Of a DNA stretch of 64,000 bases, positions 27,160-35,304 are shown piece by piece. Source of the stretch: Marinobacter manganoxydans MnI7-9 (lineage in GTDB: Bacteria > Pseudomonadota > Gammaproteobacteria > Pseudomonadales > Oleiphilaceae); NCBI RefSeq assembly GCF_000235625.1, contig NZ_AGTR01000053.1:158428-222427 (forward strand), read 5' to 3'. Below the pieces are notes generated by a model. It worked only from the letters and a program-made list of their open reading frames with translations. It searched no databases and was not told where the DNA came from. A program made the position numbers and the translations under genes. Each line of letters begins with the position of its first letter. Position 1 is the stretch's first letter.

Positions 27160-28026
27160 TCAGTCGTCGCTCAGAACTTTCGGGGTGATGGCCCGGTGAA
27201 AGCCGTTGTAGGGTTCGTTGTTCTTGGCTTTCGGTAGCGGCCAGACCCGACCTCCCTGTGACGCACCGCCGTCGATCCGCAGACAATCCCCGCTGATAAA
27301 CGCTGCGCCAGGGCTGAGTAAAAAACAGATGGCCGAGCTGACTTCGGATTCGGTGCCCATGCGTTTGATCGGGACGTTATCACCAAGGCTGCGAATCCAC
27401 TGCTTCATGTGTTCGGGGTAGTTATCCATGCCACTGGAGGCAATCCAGCCCGGAGCGACTGCGTTTACACGAACCCCGGACGCGCCCCACTCAACGGCGG
27501 CTGTCTGGGTAAAGTTCACCATGCCGGCCCTGGCGGCGCCGGAGTGTCCCATGCCGGGCATACCACCCCACATATCGGCCACGATATTTACAATAGCGCC
27601 CCCGGTTTTTGACAGCGCCTGGGTGTAGGATTCCCGTGCCATCAGGAAGCCGCCGGTCAGATTGGTTCGAACCACCGTCTCCCAGCCCTTCTGGTTGATC
27701 CCGGTCAGCGGCGCCTGGAACTGCCCGCCGGCATTGTTCACCAAACCATTCAGGCCTCCGTGTTCGGCAATGATCGCCTTCACCGTGGCCTTGACCGAGT
27801 CCTCTTCACGGATATCACAGACATGGGCGGACGCAATGCCGCCGTCCTCGGTGATCTCTGCTTTCACAGATTCCACTTTCTCGGCCTTGCGGCCGACCAG
27901 GGCAACCCGTGCGCCCAGGGCAGCGAGTTCATGGGCCGTACACCGGCCAATACCAGAACCGCCGCCGGTAACAATATACACCTGGCCCTTAAACAAGTCG
28001 GGATGAAACACAGACTGATAGCTCAT
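27160..28026 (-). CDS. atuB: Short-chain dehydrogenase AtuB
   Basis: The 288-aa SDR has the cofactor-binding TGGGSGIGRCTAHELAALGA (about residues 19-38), VNNAGGQFQ and a catalytic region with GHSGAARAGMV, where the usual Tyr of YxxxK is replaced (H-S-G-A-A-R). Related 2,4-dienoyl-CoA reductase-like SDRs also depart from YxxxK. In Pseudomonas the second atu gene encodes an SDR thought to act on citronellol or citronellal, but its step is not firmly proven. A diverged GGA double-hairpin element lies 27 bases upstream of the start. Confidence 0.87.
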   Translation of the reverse strand: MSYQSVFHPDLFKGQVYIVTGGGSGIGRCTAHELAALGARVALVGRKAEKVESVKAEITEDGGIASAHVCDIREEDSVKATVKAIIAEHGGLNGLVNNAGGQFQAPLTGINQKGWETVVRTNLTGGFLMARESYTQALSKTGGAIVNIVADMWGGMPGMGHSGAARAGMVNFTQTAAVEWGASGVRVNAVAPGWIASSGMDNYPEHMKQWIRSLGDNVPIKRMGTESEVSSAICFLLSPGAAFISGDCLRIDGGASQGGRVWPLPKAKNNEPYNGFHRAITPKVLSDD

Positions 28027-28053
28027 AGTAACGAAGACCCTTTCAAAGTTCGG

Positions 28054-28163
28054 GCGCTCTGGTTGGTAGCGCGTTTCGGGACTGTGAGCAGCAAGGATGC
28101 TGCGATCAAGCCTACATGGATGTATTCACGGCGTGTCCCGGAACGCGCTATCAACCAGAGTGC
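28054..28163 (+). repeat. GGA double-hairpin element copy 6, diverged core
   Basis: Arms 28054-28081 and 28136-28163 match at 25 of 28 positions, and all three mismatches are G-U pairs on the plus (GGA) strand. The 54-nt core keeps the two hairpins with unrelated stem sequence: AAGGAU on a GCAGC stem and AUGGAU on a UAC stem. It sits between atuA (13 bases after its stop) and atuB. Confidence 0.8.
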
Positions 28164-28176
28164 ATGCACCAATAAA

Positions 28177-29973
28177 TCAATCTTTAACCAGACCAGAAGG
28201 AACAGGCACCGGAAACTCCAATAGCTGCTGCGCAAACGCCTTCCCTTGTGGATCAATCCGCAGGCTGGCCACGCCACCGCCGCCAAGGCTGTGCTCCAGC
28301 AGGAAATTGATGGCCTTCAGCCCGGGCATGGCCCAGCGGGTCACCCGGCCGGTTTCCGGATTCAGGGTATGGGCCATCCAGTCCGCAACCGCCGCTTCCG
28401 TCAGCGCGGTTTCAATGAACGGCAAAAATTCCGGTTTGCGGGCGATCACGCCAATGTTGGTGTGGTCGCCCTTGTCACCGCTGCGGGCCCAGGCAAGCTT
28501 CACCAGCGGCACAGTGGTGTCCGTTTCGTCTGTCTCGTGTGTGAACGACTGGGGCTGGAGGTCGCTGTTATCGAAACCGCCGCTGGTTTCGACTCCAACG
28601 GTTTGCCGCTCGCCGCCCAGATCCACGGACACATCAACTTCCGTTTTCGGCACCAGGCATGAATACAACCGGATCTTCGGCCACACGGTCGGCCGGCCAC
28701 CCACAATCCCGGTGATTCCCGGTGCCATCCCCGTGGCTGCCTGGGCAATCTCGCGGGAAAACAGTACAAGGGCCTCTTTCTTGGGATGGGCGGTGCTGAT
28801 CTTGACCACTACTTCGCGGCAATCCTCGCCACGGCCATGAGCACCGTAGGTCGTTTCCGTACCCAGAAGCTCAATACTGGTTTCGCTGTAATCAGGCAGG
28901 CCACGTTCGCTGAACATGCGTGAGGTCTTGGCCAGAATGGCCTGTGCGACAGTCTGGGCCTTGGCCCTGGCATTCATGCCTGCCAGCAGGAAGGTAACCG
29001 TGCACTTGAAACCATCCGGCCAGGTGCCCGATACCTTGTAACTGTCGGTGGGTGGTAGCCCCCGTGCGCCCCGCACCTGTACACGGTCTTTACCGGTTTC
29101 CTCCAGCTCTACACCTGTGAAATCGCAGGTAACGTCAGGCAGCAGGTAGGCCCTTGGGTCACCGATTTCGTAGACCAGCTGTTCCGCAACTGTGCCACGA
29201 CTAACCAGCCCGCCGGTGTCTTCGGGCTTGGTGATAAAAAAGTCGCCGTTGGCACTCACTTCGGCTATCGGGAATCCCATGTTGGCGTAGCCGCCAGCTA
29301 CCGCTTCCCAGTCGGTGAAGTTGCCGCCGGTGGCCTGGGCACCGCACTCGAGCAGATGCCCGGCCAGGCTGCCCTGCGCCAGTTTGTCGTAGTCTTGCCA
29401 GCTCCAGCCGAACTCGTGCACCAGCGGTGCCAATACCAGGGCACTGTCTGCCACCCGGCCGGTAATAACGATGTCCGCGCCCTGTTCCAGAGCCGCAACC
29501 AGACCTGGCGCTCCCAGATAGGCATTCAGGCTGACCATCATTGCGGGCATCGGTTGGCCGGAACCCATCTCCTTGACGCCCATATCTGCGAGATTTTTCT
29601 TTTTCATCAGAAGGTCGTCGCCCAGAACCAGGGCGATCTTCATGTCCACGCCGGCTTTTTCACAGAGAGCCTGAAGGGCGTCACGACAGGCCACCGGGTT
29701 GACGCCGCCGGCGTTGGCCAGCACCCGAATGCCCTTTTCCTTGATGTCACCGAGCAAGGGGCCCATGACCGTCTGTACGAAATCCCGCGCATACCCCTGG
29801 GATGGGTCCTTCATTTTCTGGCCCGCCATGATCGACATGGTGATTTCGGCCAGATAATCGGCTACCAGATAGTCGATATTGCCCTTGTGGACCAGCTGCG
29901 CGGCAGCCGTTTCCGTGTCGCCCCAGAAGGCGGCGGAGCATCCGATGCGAACAGTGTTGGGGGATTCAGCCAT
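28177..29973 (-). CDS. atuA: Acyclic terpene utilisation protein AtuA (DUF1446 family)
   Basis: The 598-aa protein is the family-defining first gene of the atu operon. It has the DUF1446 N-terminal part ([59 protein letters not shown]) followed by a C-terminal domain ([25 protein letters not shown]...) that is a separate protein in some species. Its biochemical role is unproven, although it is needed for growth on acyclic terpenes in Pseudomonas. The ATG at 29973 is chosen because AGGAAG lies just upstream; a longer frame starting at 30081 would run through the operator. Confidence 0.9.
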   Translation of the reverse strand: MAESPNTVRIGCSAAFWGDTETAAAQLVHKGNIDYLVADYLAEITMSIMAGQKMKDPSQGYARDFVQTVMGPLLGDIKEKGIRVLANAGGVNPVACRDALQALCEKAGVDMKIALVLGDDLLMKKKNLADMGVKEMGSGQPMPAMMVSLNAYLGAPGLVAALEQGADIVITGRVADSALVLAPLVHEFGWSWQDYDKLAQGSLAGHLLECGAQATGGNFTDWEAVAGGYANMGFPIAEVSANGDFFITKPEDTGGLVSRGTVAEQLVYEIGDPRAYLLPDVTCDFTGVELEETGKDRVQVRGARGLPPTDSYKVSGTWPDGFKCTVTFLLAGMNARAKAQTVAQAILAKTSRMFSERGLPDYSETSIELLGTETTYGAHGRGEDCREVVVKISTAHPKKEALVLFSREIAQAATGMAPGITGIVGGRPTVWPKIRLYSCLVPKTEVDVSVDLGGERQTVGVETSGGFDNSDLQPQSFTHETDETDTTVPLVKLAWARSGDKGDHTNIGVIARKPEFLPFIETALTEAAVADWMAHTLNPETGRVTRWAMPGLKAINFLLEHSLGGGGVASLRIDPQGKAFAQQLLEFPVPVPSGLVKD

Positions 29974-30044
29974 CTTCCTGTGCCCTGTAAATGATTGCTG
30001 ATTGAAAATGGGAGCGGTGGCGGTTTTGCCACACGATGGAGATG

Positions 30045-30095
30045 ACAATACCAAGCAAGCGCTTGGTTTGTAAACAGGCATGTTTCAGGTAGAAT
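30045..30095. promoter_or_regulatory. Divergent atuA/atuR promoters with a probable AtuR operator
   Basis: ACCAAGC-N4-GCTTGGT (30050-30067) is a perfect 7-4-7 inverted repeat. On the minus strand TTTACA (30074-30069) and TATTGT (30050-30045), spaced 18, can serve atuA, and the operator fills that spacer. On the plus strand TTGTAA (30068-30073) and TAGAAT (30090-30095), spaced 16, can serve atuR. AtuR of P. aeruginosa is known to bind inverted repeats in the same intergenic region. Confidence 0.6.
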
Positions 30096-30127
30096 TAAAG
30101 GCCTCTTATGCCAACCGAGTAGCCGTA

Positions 30128-30739
30128 GTGAGCCAGAACCAGATCCTCCAGTCCCTGATCGCAGAAAACCTTGTGTCAGACCCCGAAGGCGCTCGCGGCC
30201 GTCTGCTCACTGAGGCGGCTCGGCTGTTCCGGGAAAAAGGCTACGAGCGCACTACAGTTCGTGACCTTGCCGCTGCCGTGGGTATTCAGTCCGGCAGCCT
30301 GTTCCACCACTTTCGAACCAAGGAAGAGATCCTCAAGGCAGTGATGGTAGAAACCATCCGGCTGAACACCGCGCTCATGCAGGCGGCTCTGGAGGCCGCC
30401 GATACCAGCAGGCAGAAGCTTCGTGGACTGATCCGCGCGGAACTTGAATCTATCAATGGCCAGACCGGCGAAGCGATGGCGGTCCTGGTATTTGAATGGC
30501 GGAGTCTGTCGGCCCCGTCCCAGGGCGAAGTGCTGGAACTTCGGGACATCTACGAGAAACTGTGGCTGGATGTGCTGGAATCATTGAAGCGCGAGGGCGC
30601 GCTGGAGGCGGATCCCTTCGTTGTTCGAAGGATGTTGACCGGCGCTCTCAGCTGGACCGTAACCTGGTACAAACCGGAGCGGGGAGGGCTGACACTGGAT
30701 GGCCTGACCGATCAGGTAATGGCAATGATGGCTCTGTAA
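30128..30739 (+). CDS. atuR: TetR-family repressor AtuR
   Basis: The 203-aa protein has an N-terminal TetR helix-turn-helix (ARGRLLTEAARLFREKGYERTTVRDLAAAVGIQSGSLFHHFRTKEEIL, about residues 19-62) and a helical ligand-binding C-terminal part. It is divergent from atuA with an operator between them, as in P. aeruginosa, where AtuR represses the atu operon until a terpene intermediate releases it. The GTG at 30128 is preferred because a good -10 hexamer at 30090-30095 would put the transcript start downstream of the ATG at 30080. Starting at 30080 would add 16 residues without protein-like character. Confidence 0.82.
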   Translation: MSQNQILQSLIAENLVSDPEGARGRLLTEAARLFREKGYERTTVRDLAAAVGIQSGSLFHHFRTKEEILKAVMVETIRLNTALMQAALEAADTSRQKLRGLIRAELESINGQTGEAMAVLVFEWRSLSAPSQGEVLELRDIYEKLWLDVLESLKREGALEADPFVVRRMLTGALSWTVTWYKPERGGLTLDGLTDQVMAMMAL

Positions 30740-30804
30740 GCGGATTGGCGTTTTCAAAAGTCATTGTTTTATATCAATAATATTCTGGCAAATTCCTTTC
30801 CTTC

Positions 30805-30819
30805 CGGGCCATTGGCCCG
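30805..30819 (+). terminator. Possible terminator hairpin after atuR
   Basis: CGGGCC-ATT-GGCCCG is a perfect 6-bp stem 65 bases after the atuR stop. No T-run follows, so intrinsic termination is uncertain. The rest of 30740-30943 shows an AT-rich stretch (30765-30785) and a perfect TTGACA at 30887 without a matching -10. Confidence 0.35.
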
Positions 30820-30943
30820 ATCGGCATAACAAAATCGGCATTCGAGCCATTTTTGTAGGACAGTTTTCACCGCATTCTTGCACCCGTTGACAAAAACCGA
30901 GTTCAGATCGGGCAAACAAAAACAACGTGATGCAGGGTGAAAT

Positions 30944-32008
30944 ATGATCTCCTCTCTGGCAAAGCTCGGACCGCATGTCTTTGCGGCTCGCCTCAAGGCT
31001 CTCTCGCTGGCAGCCGTTGCCATACTCACAGGTTGCTCGGCCAACCCCATCTACACCACCACCGGCGTTGTGCTCTCCAATTATTCGGAGGGCGAAGCCA
31101 CGCCCTACGTGTTGCAGATGTCCGACACCCAGATGGCGTGTGCGCTGGGCGAGGGCGTGGATCCGCTGCTCTATTCCTTCTCGCGGGTCACCGATGCACC
31201 TGACACCACCGGCTCCCTGTTGATGCTTCTGGCAGGCAATTGTGCGGAGTACAAGGCCTGGGAGGCTGAGCTCGCCTATCTCAGAGCGGATTATGAGGGA
31301 GATGTGGAAGCGGCAAAGGACGCCAGGGAAGTGGCAAAGCGATTGAATGCGCTGACCGCGAAACGTCGGTATGCCTCCTTTAAGCGAGCAATGGCCGCCT
31401 ACGAGTTCGATCCCGCTGCTGAACCCCTCGAGTGCCCCTTTCTGTTCACCGAACAGGACGAAATCACCTTCCTGCTGGGCTTGCTGACCGGTATGCAGGC
31501 AATCGTAAACGATGCCAATTCCGGCGCCATGGCCGGAGTCCCCAGGAATATCGCTCCCCAGGCCGAGCGTGCCGCTACCTGTCTGGACAATGAAAAGTGG
31601 GGTGGTATGCCAAACGCCATCCGGGCCCTGGTCTGGCTGCTGCTGCCCGACACCCGTCCGGCTCTGGCGCCGGACCCCTGGCAGGTGCTTGAGCACAGCC
31701 GGGAACTGGGGGTTGAGAAAGGCATGCGGGTTCCGCACGCGCTTCAAGCGGTCGCCGCCGAAACCTTTGGTCGCCCGGAAAAGCTTGAGCAAGCCATCGC
31801 CAGTTTCGCCGCGGCCGATGCAACTATGGAGGTCTGGGACGAGTATCGTCTGGTGGATGAAGTCGCGGCGGGCGTGGTGCGCTTCTCTTCTGACAAACAC
31901 TGGACCGCCAATTACGGCTACCGGACGCCGCAATCCTTCTTCGGCAGGATGAGCCCTGAGCGGCAAACCGACAACGTCGAAACCATGAATCTGGACGACC
32001 TGCTCTAA
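30944..32008 (+). CDS. TatT-family TRAP transporter-associated lipoprotein
   Basis: The 354-aa protein has a signal peptide ending in the lipobox ILTGC (Cys about residue 31). The mature part is helical, with MSDTQMACALGEGVDPLLYSFSRVTDAPD, a feature I associate with the TRAP transporter TatT component family (Treponema Tp0956 type). TatT proteins are trimeric periplasmic TPR lipoproteins that dock a TRAP solute-binding protein (TatP). The two downstream genes encode a solute-binding protein and a fused TRAP permease, which supports a TPAT (TPR-associated TRAP) system. The ligand is unknown; hydrophobic ligands have been suggested for the Treponema pair. Confidence 0.82.
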   Translation: MISSLAKLGPHVFAARLKALSLAAVAILTGCSANPIYTTTGVVLSNYSEGEATPYVLQMSDTQMACALGEGVDPLLYSFSRVTDAPDTTGSLLMLLAGNCAEYKAWEAELAYLRADYEGDVEAAKDAREVAKRLNALTAKRRYASFKRAMAAYEFDPAAEPLECPFLFTEQDEITFLLGLLTGMQAIVNDANSGAMAGVPRNIAPQAERAATCLDNEKWGGMPNAIRALVWLLLPDTRPALAPDPWQVLEHSRELGVEKGMRVPHALQAVAAETFGRPEKLEQAIASFAAADATMEVWDEYRLVDEVAAGVVRFSSDKHWTANYGYRTPQSFFGRMSPERQTDNVETMNLDDLL

Positions 32009-32066
32009 GGCAGGTTGCCGACATCCTCTGAAAACTGACAAACACAAGAATGACCCGGAGGTCGAT

Positions 32067-33077
32067 ATGATCCGCAAATCCCTCGCTGCCATGGCCCTTG
32101 TGGCCGCCGCTCCGCTGGCATCGGCACAGTCTGTTTCCATGTGCGTGTTCGATGTAATCGGCGCCAATGGCGACTTCTACAACTTCGTCAAAGACTATGC
32201 GCTAGAGATGAAGGGCCACGGCGTGGATTTCGAGCTGAAACCCTACACCGATGAGGGCGTGGCGATCGGTGATTTTAACGCCGGACAATGCGATGCCGTT
32301 GCCGCCACAGACATCCGGATTCGTCCATTCAACAAGTTCACGGGCAGCATCAGCGCTGTGGGAGCGCTGCCCACCTACGACAACCTGAAAACCTTGTTGG
32401 CCACGCTGGCGCAGCCGAAAGCCGCGCCATTGATGAAGGATAACGGTTACGAAGTGCTCGGCATCATACCGGTGGGTGCCGGTTACCTGTTTGTAAATGA
32501 TCGCAGTATTGATACTGCCGGCGAGCTGGCGGGCAAGCGAATGGCAACCCTCGACTATCAGAAAGACGCGATTCACATGGTGAACTTCGTCAAGGCCACG
32601 GTCGTGCCCTCTGACATCACCAACTTCGCCGGCAAATTTAACAACGGTTCGGTGGATACCGCCTATGCGCCGGCCTTTGCTTACGAAGCTCTGGAACTCT
32701 ATAAGGGCATCGGCGAAAGCGGTGGGGTTGTGGACTATCCGCTGGCACAGCTGACGCTTCAGATGGTTGCCCGTGATGACGTGCTGGACGACGACACAGC
32801 CCAGAAAGCCCGTGAAGTTGCCTGGAATATGTTTCCTCAGGCCATGGGGCTGATTGAAGGCCAGGAAGCAGCCATTCCCGAAGAAAAATGGGTGCGCATT
32901 CCTGAAAAAGACATCCGCGGCTATCAGGAGATGTTCCGGGAGAACCGGATCGAGATGCGCGATGGCCTGAACGGGGCGCCGGATGTGTATCACCCGAAAA
33001 TGATGGGGCTGCTCAGCAAGATCCGCTGTGCAAGTAACCCTGCTGCAGCCGAGTGCACCGCGGACAACCGCGAATAA
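32067..33077 (+). CDS. Periplasmic solute-binding protein of the TPAT/TRAP system (TatP-like)
   Basis: The 336-aa protein has a cleavable signal peptide (MIRKSLAAMALVAAAPLASA, cleavage after about residue 20). The body resembles a substrate-binding protein, with GDFYNFVKDYALEMKGHGVDFELKPYTDEGVAIGDFNAGQCDAVAATDIR and a hinge-like GAGYLFVNDRSIDTAGELAGKRMATLDYQ. It differs clearly from the classical DctP at 2710-3813. Cys residues near the N-terminus and in the C-terminal RCASNPAAAECT segment may form disulfides. GGAGG precedes the ATG. It lies between the TatT and permease genes on the same strand. Confidence 0.82.
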   Translation: MIRKSLAAMALVAAAPLASAQSVSMCVFDVIGANGDFYNFVKDYALEMKGHGVDFELKPYTDEGVAIGDFNAGQCDAVAATDIRIRPFNKFTGSISAVGALPTYDNLKTLLATLAQPKAAPLMKDNGYEVLGIIPVGAGYLFVNDRSIDTAGELAGKRMATLDYQKDAIHMVNFVKATVVPSDITNFAGKFNNGSVDTAYAPAFAYEALELYKGIGESGGVVDYPLAQLTLQMVARDDVLDDDTAQKAREVAWNMFPQAMGLIEGQEAAIPEEKWVRIPEKDIRGYQEMFRENRIEMRDGLNGAPDVYHPKMMGLLSKIRCASNPAAAECTADNRE

Positions 33078-33092
33078 CGGGGCGGAACCATC

Positions 33093-35144
33093 ATGAACTG
33101 GCGAGCAATTACCGCTCCGGCAGCACGGACCCTCTACCCCGTACATCGCATTTACGGGGCGGTTCTGCTGCTTCTCCTGCTGTTTACCCTGCTGCTGGGG
33201 ATGGGCAACTCGCTCCATTCCCGGTTGCTCTGGGTCGGAGAACAGACCTGGCCGAACTATTATCTGCTGAATCCCGAGGCGACAGAGCCGTCCTGTCAGT
33301 TGGAAATGGATGTTGATGCCGAAGTGGCTCGCCGGGTGGCCAATTACAAGCCCGACCCCGATGACCTGTTCAGCTCACCGCCCAATCCCGATGCCATCCG
33401 CAAATCGCTACAGAGCAATCTGGAACTCTGCCAGCAGCAATACGACGTCTATGAACAGAACCTGGCCCACGCTACGCCAGCCCTAGGGGCGTTCAAGACG
33501 GTAGAGCAGGGACTTGCGGACTTCCTGCTCGAGAACATTGAGCTGACCAAGTACCTGTTCATTGCGATGTTCGCGATGGCTGCGGCAATCGCTGCGCTGG
33601 ACACGGACCACATAGCGTTGCGCCTGCCCCGCAATCGAGCTGAATGGCGGCTGAGCCAGGGTGTGCAGTTTGTGGTTAATGGTCTGATGGTGCTGTCGCT
33701 GAATGCTTACCTGGGCAAGCTGGCCACGTCGCCGGGTTCGGAGGGTACGATGAGCCTTCAATATGCCTGGGGCGGGGTCTTCGGCCTCTTTATAGTGATC
33801 AATGCAGTGCGTTTCCTGAACGTTCCGGAACGTATCCGCCCCGGCGGTCTTTCCGCTTCGTCCGGTCTGGTGATTCCTCTGTACTGTGCCATGGGCCTGA
33901 TCGCCATAAGTTATTTCTTCCTGGTAGACGGGTATGCCTCGGGCCTGGCGATCTACTTTGGAATGATGTCCAACCTGTCATCCATGTTCATCAATATCGG
34001 ACTTTACGTGCTGGTGGGCATGATGCTGAAGCAGACCAGAATTCCCGAGCTCCTGCTCAATCTCATCAAACCTTTTAATCTGCCAGCGCCGATGCTGGCT
34101 TCGGTGATTATCTTCGCAACGGCGTTTCCGACAGCGTTCACCGGCGCATCGGGCATTTTCATCCTGGCCGTGGGTGGTGTTGTGTATGACGAGCTGCGCC
34201 GAGCCGGGGCAGGGCGGCAGCTTTCCCTGGCAACGACTGCCATGTCCGGAAGCCTCGGCGTGGTGCTCAACCCGTGCCTGCTGATCGTTGTTGTGGCGGC
34301 TCTCAATAAGGAAGTGACAACCACTGAGATGTACAGCTGGGGTTTCTGGGTCTTTATCATGTCGGCAACGCTGTTTTCACTGATTGTCTGCAAGACCCAG
34401 GGAAACTGGAAGCCTCGTCCGGCGCCCGGCGCTTTCCGTGCGGCTCTCTCGGAAAGCCGGGCCCTGCTGCCTTATGTGGCCGTGGCAGCTCTGGTCATCC
34501 TGTCGATCTGGGTTGTTCTCGGCTTGAAGTTCAACGAGTACAGCGCTCCTTTGATCCTGCCCCTGGTAATGCTCGCGCTGGTGTTGCTGGATTCCGGCCG
34601 GAGTCGTGGTGAGCAGGGCCAGACCCGTTCCCAGGTGTTCTGGGCACGCAGCTCGGCCGCTGCCAGCGATTCGGCAGTGCACATTGGCGCGCTGCTGGCG
34701 TTGATCGGGTTTTCCATCTGCCTGGGGGGAATCCTGGAGCGCTCCAATATCGTTCACGCGCTCTTCCCTGAGGACCTGACCAGTCCCTGGATCGCCATGC
34801 TGGTGATCGTCGTGATGCTCACAGTTATAGGCATGGTCATGGACCCGTTCGGCGCGGTAATCCTGGTGTCGGCGACCATTGCCCAGCCGGCGATCCAGCT
34901 GGGTATTGATCCGCTGCACTTCTGGATTGTGTGTCTGGTGGCATTTGAGCTCGGTTACCTGAGCCCGCCAGTGGCGCTGAACCACCTGCTCACCCGCCAG
35001 GTGGTGGGCGAGACCGAAGTGCTGGCGGCAGAGCGCACAGGTTCCTTCTGGCATCGCTATGAGCGGCTGCTGCTGCCCCTGGCCGTGATGGGCCCCACAC
35101 TGTTGTTCGTGGCCTTTGTGCCGATGCTGTTCTACGCGTTGTAA
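33093..35144 (+). CDS. Fused TRAP transporter permease (small plus large subunit)
   Basis: The 683-aa protein has one hydrophobic segment near residues 22-42 and then a loop of about 110 residues containing two Cys, probably periplasmic. Three or so further segments follow (Q-like part). After about residue 250 comes a long polytopic M-like part with FATAFPTAFTGASGIFILAVGGVVYDEL, MSGSLGVVLNPCLLIV and the family-typical DPFGAVILVSATIAQPAIQLGIDPLHFWIVCLVAFELGYLSPPVALN. TRAP permeases use the sodium gradient. The large extra loop near the N-terminus is unlike classical DctQ and could contact the TatT/solute-binding pair. A terminator follows. Confidence 0.87.
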   Translation: MNWRAITAPAARTLYPVHRIYGAVLLLLLLFTLLLGMGNSLHSRLLWVGEQTWPNYYLLNPEATEPSCQLEMDVDAEVARRVANYKPDPDDLFSSPPNPDAIRKSLQSNLELCQQQYDVYEQNLAHATPALGAFKTVEQGLADFLLENIELTKYLFIAMFAMAAAIAALDTDHIALRLPRNRAEWRLSQGVQFVVNGLMVLSLNAYLGKLATSPGSEGTMSLQYAWGGVFGLFIVINAVRFLNVPERIRPGGLSASSGLVIPLYCAMGLIAISYFFLVDGYASGLAIYFGMMSNLSSMFINIGLYVLVGMMLKQTRIPELLLNLIKPFNLPAPMLASVIIFATAFPTAFTGASGIFILAVGGVVYDELRRAGAGRQLSLATTAMSGSLGVVLNPCLLIVVVAALNKEVTTTEMYSWGFWVFIMSATLFSLIVCKTQGNWKPRPAPGAFRAALSESRALLPYVAVAALVILSIWVVLGLKFNEYSAPLILPLVMLALVLLDSGRSRGEQGQTRSQVFWARSSAAASDSAVHIGALLALIGFSICLGGILERSNIVHALFPEDLTSPWIAMLVIVVMLTVIGMVMDPFGAVILVSATIAQPAIQLGIDPLHFWIVCLVAFELGYLSPPVALNHLLTRQVVGETEVLAAERTGSFWHRYERLLLPLAVMGPTLLFVAFVPMLFYAL

Positions 35145-35165
35145 TGTTGAAGTGCGATAAAGAGG

Positions 35166-35197
35166 GCCGCCTGAGGGAAACTTCGGGCGGCTTTTTT
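35166..35197 (+). terminator. Rho-independent terminator after the TPAT operon
   Basis: A stem of about 10 bp (GCCGCC paired with GGCGGC, extended by U-G wobbles) with a GGAAAC loop at 35166-35191 is followed by six T residues. Confidence 0.9.
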
Positions 35198-35304
35198 GCA
35201 TTTGGAATACAAGAGGAAACGTAGTTTGAACAGAAACTGACACAGCCGGCAAGTGACTATAAGCTATTCTCACTTGTCCTGAATTTTGGGTGGTTCCTAT
35301 TCAA

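Noticed and set aside
17995-28163. A CRISPR array in the repeat-rich atu region
   Set aside because: Units are about 110 bp, palindromic, of mixed orientation and separated by genes; there are no regular spacers or cas genes.
30887-30892. TTGACA as the -35 of the tatT promoter
   Set aside because: No acceptable -10 hexamer lies 15-19 bases downstream.
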